The notes beneath the pieces were generated by a model. The model saw only the letters and a list, made by a program, of their open reading frames with translations, had not been told where the DNA came from and did not search any database. Below, piece by piece: positions 35,687 to 46,200 of a stretch of 64,000 bases of DNA. Positions within the stretch are counted from its first letter, which is position 1, and the number at the start of each line of letters is the position of its first letter. This DNA is from Symsagittifera roscoffensis (Eukaryota; Xenacoelomorpha; Acoela; Convolutidae): assembly GCF_963678635.1 (NCBI RefSeq), contig NC_087069.1, positions 14,358,660-14,422,659 on the forward strand, given 5' to 3'. Made by a program: the position numbers and the translations under genes.

Positions 35687-37447
35687 TAAAAAGTCGAAAT
35701 TTGTCTGGAGAAAAAAAAACCCACCCCGAGCACAAATTTTCCGTTACTTTCGTATCGAAAGTCGGAACAAAAAACAGATTCATAAAAACTTTTGAAAAAA
35801 GAGAGAGAGAGAGAACTTTGGATAATTGCAAGTTTAAGAAGAAATGCTAATCAAACATTTCATACGTTTGTTTGGCATTTTTTTGAAATAACCGTTTTGA
35901 AGGGACATTACCAGTAAATATAATGACTATCTTTTTCATTTATCCCGGGTTATTGGTTTTCGCACATGTCTATGAATTAAAAATGCAATTTTATGTTGTT
36001 GTCTAAAATTGTTTCAGTTTGAAAAACTTGTTTTAGTGATTGCTGACAATAATTGATTTTGCACTATCCTGTAAAAATAAACGAGTTTAAAAAAGACATA
36101 GCGGCTAAACTTTTTCCTTTTTTATGTTTATCATAACGAAAAAAAAAACAACTCAAAAAAGTTTTGCGGATGGAAATTTAATAATAAGCATTTATTCATA
36201 AGCTTCATGTATGGTATGGCATGATAAACATATTCCTTTTTTGATTTTCTATGATAGGCATCCGGGTTCTCAAAAAAATCAACCCGGAACATAGTATAAT
36301 AGCGAGGAACAAAACAGTACAGAACAAACTATATGGGCCGACAACGCAAAAAAAAATTAAAAAATTGGTTAGAGGTTTCAAAATTATTTCATCAAAACTC
36401 TAAAACGAACGGTTTTGATTTTTTGAAATTTTTATTATGCAGCGAATCAATGTTTTTGGGTGAAAAGTTTTTTCTTCCATTCCATAAAAATTAAGTCAAA
36501 CTTCTTACTTCGGATGTATTTTTGTGTTTTTTGTTTTTTTTCTCCTAGCAAATCAGATGACAGATATAATCATCAGACTGCGTCAAATGATACATCATAT
36601 TAAAATCCTTTCCCTGGTGGTTCTCTCATCACACCGCCCACAAAGACGACCTTCATAAAGACTTTTTTATGAAGGTGGTGGGAACATTTCTTGCAAATTG
36701 CACAGCAAACTGTTATTTTTGTTTCTTATTGGGATATGTAGCGCTGGCGGAATTTTTATATTTTAATTACAAGGGCATAATTATGCAAGACGATTTGTCT
36801 GTTTAGCCCACCTGGTAAAAAACTGAATTTTTTCAGTTTGATAATTAACAATTTGATAATTAAATTTGAAATGATTTTAAATTATGTACACTAAAAACGA
36901 GGTGAACACATGACTTGGTTGAACACTATATTTTATAGCTACGGTCTCTGAAAATACACAATTAATCTCATTCAAAAAACACCTCACGTTGAATATTATT
37001 CAGAATTTTCAATAATTAGTTTTTCCCAACACCGTTTTTTAAAATAGATCAGACAATCACGGTTGTGAGTGTAGGACAGTTTCGAAACCTTGATTTTGTG
37101 CTATGGACAAAAAACTTCAAACCAACATAAGTAAAACATCATCCTAACATCCTATATAAGTCAGTTTAGCCGAGAAAAAACATCCTAAAACTGTTTGAAG
37201 GCAAGTACGTGGGGATAATTAGTAATTTTGCAAAGCTGAATAAGGCCGTAATTAAAAACTAATGTGTATCGTTTGGAAGGTTTTTTGCTGAAATAAACAA
37301 AGGCATGCACAGGATTTTTTGAATAGTGATTTTAAAGAGGGATGAGCGTTTTTGTTTCGAATAAAAAAATTCATCTACCTTATTAGGAGGTCAGATAAAG
37401 AAGCTATGTTTGGGTCAATTTTCAACCGTGACTGTAACTTTGATTTA
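35687..37447. other. AT-rich non-coding sequence
   Basis: No coding or RNA gene is recognised. A short GA run is at about 35801-35814. An inverted repeat with 11-bp arms lies at 36649-36659 and 36666-36676 (accttcataaa...tttatgaaggt), a stable short hairpin of unknown role. Confidence 0.6.
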
Positions 37448-37620
37448 TCATTGACAGCAAATTCTGAAGTTGATATAGTTCACTTTTGTCGAGTAGGGTT
37501 GGGCAATATACTGTGAATCTCCGAATCTTTCTCCTAGCTTGAAACCTTCAGGGTTGACCTGGGTTTGCTGTTTGAACCCATCTGGACATTTGCCTTTATT
37601 TCTCCACACGCAATAGGACC
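37448..37620 (-). CDS. Candidate last exon of a secreted Cys-rich protein
   Basis: Reading from 37620, the frame gives SYCVWRNKGKCPDGFKQ, then FGDSQYIAQPY, and ends FRICCQ followed by TGA at 37448-37450. A pyrimidine-rich stretch ending in TTTGAAG lies just upstream (37621-37640), a good splice acceptor. The spacing of Cys residues (YC...GKCP.GF...CC at the end) recalls apextrin C-terminal (ApeC) domains, but this is a weak resemblance made by eye. No upstream exon was found, so the gene would extend to the right and may be a fragment. Confidence 0.45.
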
Positions 37621-37689
37621 CTTCAAATAAAACAGAAATTAAAAAATATCCCCCTAACAAAAATACCTCCTCGCACCCTATAACCACTT

Positions 37690-38640
37690 AACGAATTGGG
37701 GGGATGGTACCATCGTGTATGAACATTCAACATTGCCAAGGTTTAACCCTTGATCAAAGTTATTCAAGGTGTTGCCAGTTTTTTTTTCAACTTCTAAGTT
37801 CGCAAAATTTTGTAAGTTTTAGTTATCAGCTAACATTTTGGCTAAGATCAGGGCAAATTTTCAATAAATTTTGATATAACCCTCCAAAAAGTGCAAAAAT
37901 TGATACAGTAAAAAATATAACAACAAAAGGGACTCTTGAAAAAATGAGTAGTCAACAATTAATTAATATCCTGTTAACTAGGGACCTTTAGTGCGAGGTG
38001 TTTTATCCCATCAGCAATTTGATCATCTGATTTCCCCTGTATTAAACAAGAAAACGCGGAAAAAACAAAAAAAAAGAAACCACCAGCCCATGGAAAAAAT
38101 TATTTAATCGGCTGAAGTTCATTTCTTCAGTTGGAACCTAAATTTGACCTGGAGTTTGGTTCTGTTGTGATTGTTCTTATTTCAATTATCTTATTTCTTT
38201 CATATCCTTGTCTATCGCAAGTGACCTCCTTTGGAGTGATCGAGCGTCAGTGTTATTGTGTCTTAGTTATAATTAACACACATTTTAATTGAACTCCAAT
38301 CTTTACATTTTTTATTCATTTTAAGCTAGACTAGTTAGAGCTGTAGTACATTTTATGATGTTCAAAGTATGCCCTGATCCTGGGGCAAATTTAGAGGTGG
38401 GAGCTTCCCCATTCATCCCCCTGACCCTTCTGACTACACCCAAAGTGTCCCAACTTCTCTTCCGTTTTCCTTAAAATAACTTTATTCCATCAGTAGATAG
38501 CATCAGCTGAACATGACAAAAACGACATTTAGCTACAAAAAGTTGCATGAGCCAAAAATATACAAAAAATGTTTCTAATTTGTATGTTCTGTTTTTTGTT
38601 TCTTCTTATTGAAAAACAATTCGCTCGTTGTACTTAGAAG
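37690..38640. other. Non-coding sequence, nothing recognised
   Basis: I see no coding frame with protein-like composition, no RNA gene and no mobile-element ends. Confidence 0.5.
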
Positions 38641-38650
38641 AGTACATTTA

Positions 38651-38914
38651 TTAACCTTCAAGATTGGCTGAATCCAATCTATCTTCAATTTCTTCCAATT
38701 CTTTTTCCAATTCCGGCGACAACTGCGTTGCTATGGATGAACCTTCGGCGCTGTCATCATCGTCAAAGCTGTCATAAAATTCTGAGCTTTTTTGAGAAGC
38801 ATGAGGGTTAATAGCCAAGCTGCCAATTGTTTGGTAAGGCATAAGATAAGATTCTTTCGTAGCAATAGTTGCTGTGTTTGATATGTCCGAAAGAACAACA
38901 CGACTTGAATTGGA
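38651..38914 (-). CDS. Candidate 3'-terminal exon with acidic C terminus
   Basis: The frame is open from 38914 to a TAA at 38651-38653. An AATAAA polyadenylation signal overlaps the stop (38647-38652). The encoded tail is SSEFYDSFDDDDSAEGSS followed by LEKELEEIEDRLDSANLEG, an acidic stretch and a short helix-prone end, which looks like real protein. The upstream limit is uncertain: an AG is at 38904-38905. No family is recognised. It may belong with the exon at 40048-40357. Confidence 0.45.
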   Translation of the reverse strand, partial: SNSSRVVLSDISNTATIATKESYLMPYQTIGSLAINPHASQKSSEFYDSFDDDDSAEGSSIATQLSPELEKELEEIEDRLDSANLEG

Positions 38915-39109
38915 TCAAATTAGTTCAACTTGTAAATTTTTTGACAATTGTTTCGAAGCAAACCTTAAATTTACGTCAAAACAAGTTTTTCTTCTCATTT
39001 TGACAAAAAAAGCGCTGAAGTGTCAAATTTTTTGTTTCATTTTTTTTTTGTCAAACACCCCTCACACACCGTATAAAGTAAAAATTGACAGATTTTGCAT
39101 ATAGTAACG

Positions 39110-40040
39110 GAACTATTATTAGAGAAAGAGCTCGTCTCAATTCAATTTGGAACAACTTCTGAGCCGGATTATTTCATTGCTTACAAGTTATAAAACTGAA
39201 TATATCACGCGTTAAATGCCCCAAATAGGCGAAGTTGGAAATTTTCAAACCTCTTCAACTTCACAAAAAACAACCACAAATGAAATATTTCTGCAAGATT
39301 CTGCCATGTGAAAACTCCCAAGCAATAATTCCAAAAAAAATGTTTCTTAAATTTTTCGATAATTTCTTGAAAAAAGTGAAAAAAAATTTATGAAAAAAAA
39401 TTATCAAACATTAAGGGCAAATATAATTGGATATCTGTTAGAAAAAAAAGGTAAAAAATGGAATGTTGGGGATAAATCTAGAACACAATTACGAAAAACA
39501 GAAAAATTACGTTAAAAAGTGTTCAATTTTCAAATCACATTTTTGTCAAAATCTGGATAAGATAATGGCAACATAATTGATAAGATCTGGGTAAGATAAA
39601 AGTTTTTTTTAGTAATCCTAGGATGTGTCCGGAAAGACGGCATTGAATGAAGCTCACTTTTATTTCAAAAACACCTATTGCAGATACCGTATTGCCTCTT
39701 GCCGTGGAACTAATTACGGCTTTGAAGTTGGTATACAAAAAGACACTTTGGACCAAACAAAATTACCATTTGACGACATTATTTTATTTATTCATTCGTG
39801 AGCTTAAGAATTGAGCTCGATTAGTTTTTGCCAACGAAAAATCAATATGAACCCATGTGCAACTGCCGACTGGGACAACTATTTAAGGGCGGTATGTGCA
39901 TGGGTACTACTTGAAAATCCGGGTCAGATTGGCGCCCTGAAAAAATCGTGGAAATCGACCGAAATTTTTTTCTCAAAGAGAAAATCATCAAGGGCGATCG
40001 TATCCGGAGCAGAGGTTTTTGGGAGATATTGCAGAGAGGC
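39110..40040. other. AT-rich non-coding sequence
   Basis: Nothing recognisable is seen. Short ORFs on both strands have no protein-like features I can defend. Confidence 0.45.
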
Positions 40041-40047
40041 AAAATAG

Positions 40048-40357
40048 TCATTCTTGTACACAGTTGCCGACCGAAGCGATCGGAATCTGTTGCCAAGTGA
40101 TTTTGCCAGGGAGAGTTTTAATTTCGGGCATGTGGAAAGCGTACAATAATATCAGCACCACCCTGACGGCTACCATCATGAAACTGTTAATCACTGTCAA
40201 AGTTTTGTTGACCTTGTTACTGGGCTCGTATCCAGAGTATTGAATCAACCTGGAAAGTTGCGAAAATGCGTGTTTAACGACAATGCGGAACACGTCGAGG
40301 ACATTTGGACCCATAGTTGAGGCAATATTGAAGGACATTGCCGCATTTTGGCCCGCC
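40048..40357 (-). CDS. Candidate exon encoding a membrane segment
   Basis: From an AG at 40358-40359 the frame reads NAAMSFNIASTMGPNVLDVF, then a hydrophobic helix (VINSFMMVAVRVVLILLYAFHM), and ends VGNCVQE at a TAG-free stop region near 40050. Protein-like composition over about 100 codons suggests a real exon of a membrane protein. The 3' border is uncertain (the frame's own stop, or a splice donor just before it). No family is recognised with confidence. Confidence 0.4.
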
Positions 40358-40649
40358 CTAACTTATTATACTTTTTTGTATTTAATATATGTTGTTACAA
40401 TTCTGTAATGAAAATTTTATTAAAAAAGTTCTTCAAAAAATTTTCTTGCTTCGCAGGGAGTTAAACCGAAAAGACCCTTACTATTTTGATTTTCGCCCAA
40501 TTGAGCTTATGATCAAGTTATATCAGAAATTTTATGAAACAAGAGAACAATCTCTAAACTCTGGACCAGTTTAGGCGAAGGGTGTTATTGCTCACTAATT
40601 TCAAAGCAATAATTTTCAGCCAAAGTGAATTCAGTATTGAATAAGTTTT

Positions 40650-40667
40650 GGAGGGGGGGGGGGGGGT
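40650..40667. repeat. Poly-G run
   Basis: A run of about 14 G lies upstream of the duplicated exon. It is similar in kind to the poly-G runs of the array but has no linker sequence around it. Confidence 0.8.
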
Positions 40668-40734
40668 TGTGGTGATGTAGTGATTGCTTATTAGTTTAAT
40701 ATAGGAAGATATTGTTAACATGAGCCTATCTTAT

Positions 40735-40960
40735 TTATAAAATAATTTGATCCCTGAATTGCATTGGTTTCATAATAAATTTCTCTCCTGTCCATTCAAA
40801 GCGATCTTCTGTCTTCTTAAGTTTATTTATCACGTCTTGAGCGAGAACTTTAGATGATTCTTCTTTTGATTTTGAAATGTCAGTTTGCACATCTAGCTCC
40901 ACATCCCAGCCAGAGGCGGAAACTTCAAACCGATTTCCTCTTTTCGCGTTTTTTTTAAAT
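40735..40960 (-). CDS. Host exon, intact copy, left of the LTR element
   Basis: The frame reads RFEVSASGWDVELDVQTD, ISKSKEESSKVLAQDVINKL and so on to FIMKPMQFRDQIIL, with a TAA stop at 40735-40737. Composition is clearly protein-like. The upstream boundary is uncertain: an AG is at 40940-40941, but the preceding stretch is A-rich, and the frame stays open to about 40960. No GT donor occurs before the stop, so this looks like a terminal exon. I do not recognise the protein. Most of it (40790-40960) is duplicated at 59978-60147 beyond the LTR element, where the copy is truncated. Confidence 0.55.
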
Positions 40961-41102
40961 AGTTAATGCCAAATTGCTGGCAATGTCGTTGAGTTTCAGC
41001 AATTAAGTTGGTCAAAAACTTTTAAAGTTAAATGGTTTTTGAATTCGCTTTTTACAGAAAGCAGTGACGTCAAAATCAGCAGTTTCAGGTCAATTGACTT
41101 CG
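40790..41102. repeat. Left copy of the 313-bp flanking duplication
   Basis: It begins gtccattcaaagcg and ends ttgacttcg directly at the 5' LTR. The right copy (59978-60290) starts directly at the 3' LTR end. The copies differ at two positions. This is far longer than the 4-6 bp target duplication expected of a Ty3/gypsy integrase, and no short duplication is present. Confidence 0.9.
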
Positions 41103-41512
41103 TGGAACCTGATCTAAACTACATTTTATGATTGGATAAATTAAATGTTTTACCAATGTAAAGTATTTAATATTAACCAATCATGATCCATCTAACTAAC
41201 AACCCACTTATTTGTAAGTGCTGAAGTTACTTGTAATTTCAGCACCAGAGAGATTTGAATTTAACTTAGAAATTAGTTGGACTCTCCCGAGCACTTCAGC
41301 AACCGCAATAAACCAGTATACCCTAGATCTATTGAGCCTAGCAGAGACTAGTTAAACAACCTGAGACTAGATAGTATAAGAGTAAGATTAGGATCGGTAT
41401 TAGACTAAGAAGTTGCACGAATCTATCCGGCCGAAAATAAGATAGCGTGACGAGCAGACGGTGTAACCTATCCGAAATTACTCTATGAGTTAACCAACTC
41501 GGTCATAACTCA
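41103..41512 (+). repeat. 5' LTR, 410 bp
   Basis: It starts tggaacctg and ends ataactca. Inside are an inverted repeat (atgattgg...ccaatcat, early U3), a hairpin with 8-bp arms (gtgctgaa at 41218-41225, ttcagcac at 41238-41245), an AATAAA at 41307-41312 and a TATAAG at 41375-41380. These may serve polyadenylation and initiation, although AATAAA lying before the TATA-like box means the U3/R border cannot be set from sequence. Confidence 0.93.
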
Positions 41513-41514
41513 TC

Positions 41515-41537
41515 TGGTGCGACCATAAGTCTCGAAC
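41515..41537 (+). other. tRNA primer-binding site
   Basis: Two bases after the LTR, tggtgcgacc begins with TGG (complement of tRNA CCA). At the right distance the stretch ends in tcgaac, complementary to the conserved T-loop. The matching tRNA cannot be named from sequence alone; an acceptor strand ending GGTCGCACCA is implied. Confidence 0.8.
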
Positions 41538-41600
41538 AAGACCTTACTAGATTAGAATTAACCAAAAATAGATTAGAAATTAGACAAAAACATTTACAAA

Positions 41601-41834
41601 ATGTTATACGACAATAATTTAATTGAAATGTCTCTCCGACTCAATAGATCAGAGCCAATATTCCGAACCATAACAGAACTACCCGGAATTGGAAGAAGAC
41701 CTCGAACCAAAGACGACATACGACAAAGTAGAAACTTGCCGTATAGTTATATGATAGTTCGGCAAAAGCCAGAACAAACTTTTATATTTCGAATACTACT
41801 TGCAATGAATTTAGATTTCCATTTGCAAACATAA
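41601..41834 (+). CDS. 77-codon leader ORF
   Basis: This is the first AUG after the primer-binding site with a reading frame of any length. The product has a basic patch (GIGRRPRTKDDIRQSR) and no recognised domain. It may be an upstream ORF that controls downstream initiation, a first coding exon, or chance. Confidence 0.3.
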   Translation: MLYDNNLIEMSLRLNRSEPIFRTITELPGIGRRPRTKDDIRQSRNLPYSYMIVRQKPEQTFIFRILLAMNLDFHLQT

Positions 41835-42163
41835 AACCTTGAAGTTACTCTTCAAAATCATTTCAGGCGCTAAACAAAAATTAATATTATACAATAACGA
41901 TTGATAAAAAGATCTTAGATCGTTTTCATAAAACTCTGCAGTATTATACAAAACATGTTTGAAAAACATTTATTGGAAAATAAAAATAAAAATTAGTAGC
42001 ATGACAATAAATGGTTAGTAATCATAAATCATCCTGTTGTTCCAGCTTCATCACCTAAAACATAACAGCAATCATCAACTCACTAACATCATAAAACACT
42101 AAATCTTTCCTTTACACAAATTTAAAACTTTATTAAAACTTAAAGTCACTTAATTTAAAATCA

Positions 42164-42248
42164 GATCATCAAGGCTTATCCTTGGATCTTAAATCATTTT
42201 CTACTTAATTAAATTTTAAACTTGATCATCAAGGCTTATCCTTGGATC
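42164..42248 (+). promoter_or_regulatory. Duplicated hairpin in the leader, candidate packaging or dimerisation signal
   Basis: An identical 25-nt sequence occurs at 42164-42188 and 42224-42248, 60 nt apart. Each copy folds: GATC and CAAGG pair with CCTTG and GATC around a cttat loop. Paired stem-loops between primer-binding site and gag are where retroviral genomes carry packaging and dimer-linkage signals. The role here is inferred from position and symmetry only. Confidence 0.55.
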
Positions 42249-42764
42249 AAACAGAACAACTTTGTTCTCCCCCACCCACTTAATTAGTGTCTAACGACCT
42301 CAAACGTCGATTCACTATCCAACCCTCTCTAAAAACCCAGGACTAATAGAAATTTTTACACAAAACTAATCATTCAAATTAGGATAAACAGTGAAGAACT
42401 TCGGTTATTCATCCTTCACTTGACCCCCCCTCTTACCAGACCCAGGATAAATCTTAGACTTAGTAAGTTTAAAATAGTATCTAACGAACTACTGGCGTTC
42501 TAATTATACCTGAACCTTGTGGATCGATTTATTATTCTCCAACCCTTGAACACAATCACTACCCCTAAGTAAGATTAAGTAAGTTAACACCTTAGCTTAT
42601 ACTATTCACAAGAAAGTAAAAATCATTCTTCGGAATCGATATACTTTTCTCTCCAACCCTGAACAAATAGACCCAGGTTAAGCTAACCAAAAAATCGTAA
42701 GAACTAACAGTTTAAGAAAATAGAAACCATTTAACAACCCTTTGCATCCGCCATTCTAAACCTT
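42249..42764 (+). other. Rest of the leader, with degenerate internal repeats
   Basis: There is no coding frame. Short motifs recur: ccaaccct near 42319, 42540 and 42652; acccagg near 42338, 42440 and 42670; tctaacga near 42288 and 42480. A GTAAGT at 42463-42468 could act as a splice donor for subgenomic RNAs. Confidence 0.4.
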
Positions 42765-43232
42765 ATGTCATTTAAAAACCTAGGAAATAAACAAACAATC
42801 GTTTTACACAATTGTGAAATAGATAACAAAAAATACGACCTTGTAATCACACCTCATACACAAACAGTTGGATACATTCGCACAAAACGACAAACACTAA
42901 AGAGGAAAATAATAACTAAACAAAGACAAATAACACGAAAAAGATTTTCAAAAAACCGAAACGCATTTTCAGAATCAGAAACCAACAGTTTAGACGAACT
43001 TTACAAACTAAAAGAATCAATAGATAAAAATTACCCACTTCACGATCAATTATATTTTTCTGACTCAGAAACAACTTCAAATTCATCACAAAGAGGAAAA
43101 AGAAGAATAAAAAAACAGTACAAACACAAACCAGTACATCTATACAATTGGAATCAACCAATTCGACACATTAATAATTACATATTAACAGTCATCAAAC
43201 GAAAAAATGAGTTCAACACACACCCCAGGTGA
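42765..43232 (+). CDS. 155-aa basic protein encoded upstream of gag
   Basis: This is a Lys/Arg-rich protein with a dense basic region around residues 38-65 (TKRQTLKRKII, RQITRKRFSKNR) and a second one near 125-135 (RGKRRIKKQYKHK). Between them is an acidic and Leu-bearing stretch (SLDELYKLKESI). Its stop codon lies 26 nt inside the gag frame (start at 43207). Basic clusters suggest RNA binding or nuclear import; a Rev-like role is conceivable but unsupported by homology. A gene upstream of gag is unusual among LTR elements. Confidence 0.65.
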   Translation: MSFKNLGNKQTIVLHNCEIDNKKYDLVITPHTQTVGYIRTKRQTLKRKIITKQRQITRKRFSKNRNAFSESETNSLDELYKLKESIDKNYPLHDQLYFSDSETTSNSSQRGKRRIKKQYKHKPVHLYNWNQPIRHINNYILTVIKRKNEFNTHPR

Positions 43233-46200
43233 CGAAACTCCAGATGATGATGAAATCTTTCCTTTTATAGTAGATGCAGATACTGATAGAGGACAACACA
43301 TATTTTGTCAAAATTTACTCGTAAATTTATTTGAACCCGGAATCAGTCCATGTAAAACAGAGTTCCCCGATGTAAAAATCAAAAGACAAATCATAGATCA
43401 CTATCTAAAAGATATATGCAACATAACACAACAGTATGGAATCTACTCTATAGAATTCACTTCCCCAAACCATAATAATAGAACATATACTATTCAAACA
43501 GACGATCTTGACTTAGAATTTTCAAAAGTTTTTTCAGAATATATAAAAAGCATCCAATACCATAACTCACAAAGAGCAAACTCCATTTTCACCAATGAAG
43601 TTTTCGCAATAATATATAGTTATATTTCGATATTAGAAAATGAACTCCCATTAACAAATGTCTCACCGACAGAAACATCTAAACATTTAAGAGTACGACA
43701 TGAAATCACACTACTCTCTAGTTATTTAAACATCATAAAAGAAAATTTCACGAAAGACGACGTTTCACAATATACCAAACACGATTTACAAAAAATTTTG
43801 GCATGGTTCATAATAGATTATTTCACACACAATATTGATTTAATTGCACAAGCAAGAAAAAATTTTAGACCCCAAAATTCGAACGATGATACCGCTATCA
43901 CAGAACAATCAGATTATGTTTGGGACCCCGAATGGTCTCATCCCGCATTTATAAGCTTTCCACAATCAATCTCAAGTCAAGCAATAGGTACAATATCTTA
44001 CATAAGAGATTATGTAAGAGTAATACCATTAACAATTGATGCAACACCATTAAACTATAATACATTTTTACCCGATACACAAAATAATAGTTTAAACTCT
44101 ACAGTCATACACAACGAAAACCTCAATGGAACTAGGAATCTTACTCAACAAGATATACAGACACCATCACACTTCATAAATGAAGAAATTGTACACACAA
44201 CAACTACACAACAAAGTATTTCACCAATACGCCCGAATTTAACAACACCAAGAAATACAAATCTTTCACAAACACAAGTAACCTTACAATCAACCGTTAA
44301 ACCTTCGGTTGCTCCAAAATATTCACATATGGATTACCAAACATATAGACCCATGACAATACCATCAAAAACACGCAAAACATTCACTAGAAACAACTTT
44401 GCAGACCATAATTATAATTATACACATCCGTCAAAAACAAATTATCAACCACAAAGGAATTTTAATCAATATACAAAACCTCGAAACTGGGATAACCCAA
44501 CGGCCCAATATAATTCCAAAAATTTTCAACCAAATCCTCCACAGGATCGCAGTGAAAATTACCCATTTTTTCAACAAAATAAAAATAAAAAACAAACATC
44601 TTATCAAATGGATTATTTATCCTCAGATGATGATTTCTTACAACCAGATATATTTGCACCAAATACTCAAGAATATCGTAGACAAGGAATACAGAAAACA
44701 CGTACAAATCATAGGAATTTTTCTCCACAACCGATAGATGCACAACATCAACAACCAATTCAACAACAAAATCCAATGACTGCACACTCGTATCAACCAT
44801 CACAAATGCAAAATGAAATACCACTCCCATATTATCTTCAACAACATGAAATAACAAGAAACCAACTTTCAAATTTTTCTCAAATGCCAAATGCAGCAGA
44901 ATCATTACAAATGACAATGAATCCATACCTTATGGGTGGATCATCAATAACATCAAACAAACCTTTAATGGTTTTCACAGGAACAGACCCTGAATATTCT
45001 GTAGAAGATTATTTAAATGCAGTAACAGCAAACCTGATTTTAAACATTGGACCTGAACCAATTAATACGCCACTACATCAAAACTGGATACATCGACGCA
45101 CAGCGTTGATACAAACAACCTTAGATGGCGCAGCCCAAAAATGGTTTTCAGTACTACCTCTAGAAATAAAATCAAACTGGAAAAGATTTACACAAGAATT
45201 TTCAAAAATGTTTGACTCTGAAAGAAACAAACAACAACAAAGAGTTTTATGTAATGAAATTCGCAGATTACCAAACGAAACCATCAAACAGTTAGCAGTA
45301 AGAATCGAAACACTAGTTCGAAAAGCATATTCATTAAATACACACGACTATAAAAACACAAAGATGACAGAAATCTTAATGATGACCTTAACACCACAAT
45401 TAAGGAAAATAGCAATAAAAAAGAGAGCATCCCATCCTTCTTCAATTCGAGAACCCGATTTAGGTTTTAGAAAACTAGTAGACAAACTAGAACAAGCAGA
45501 AATCACGATGAAACTAGAAGAAACGGAAAATCTGAAATTACAATACGTTAACAGAATTGAAACGACTCCCACTAATATTAATAATATACAGGAATCAGAG
45601 ACAGACCTCGTTGAAAAAATCACTGAAATACTCAATATTTATGAAAAGAACCCAAACTTTAAAGGCAAACCATCTTTCAAAAAATGGTGTAATTATTGCC
45701 GACGATACGGACATAGTATTTCTGAATGTAGACAAAAACAGCAAGATAGTCAAAATAAACCTCAAAAATACAAAGAACCAAATAAATCATTCTATCAATA
45801 CATGAAAAAAGATCAAAATCTACCAAACAAAAATGTATACAGCAACAACAGTTCAGGAAAGCCACTTCCGAACAATACAAGTTATACAAGAAATCAATCC
45901 CCATATAACTCAAGTTATAGAGGAAGATCACCAGAACGAAGAAACACGCAAAATTCATCGCAAAATCACTACAATAGACCAAATAGTAGAAATAACTACT
46001 CCAGATCAAATTCAAATACACAACGATTTGTTTCTAGATCTAATTCCCAATCAAGAAATAATTACTATCCAAACAACCAATCACGAAATTCATCATACAA
46101 TAGGAATAGAAACTACTCCTATAATCGAAATAGAAGTTATTCAAACAACCGAAACCAGAATTACCCGAATAATCGATCAAGGAATAACTCATATAATAGA

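Noticed and set aside
35451-35831. ORFs of 87 and 126 codons on the minus strand
   Set aside because: They run through the 200-N gap and are artefacts.
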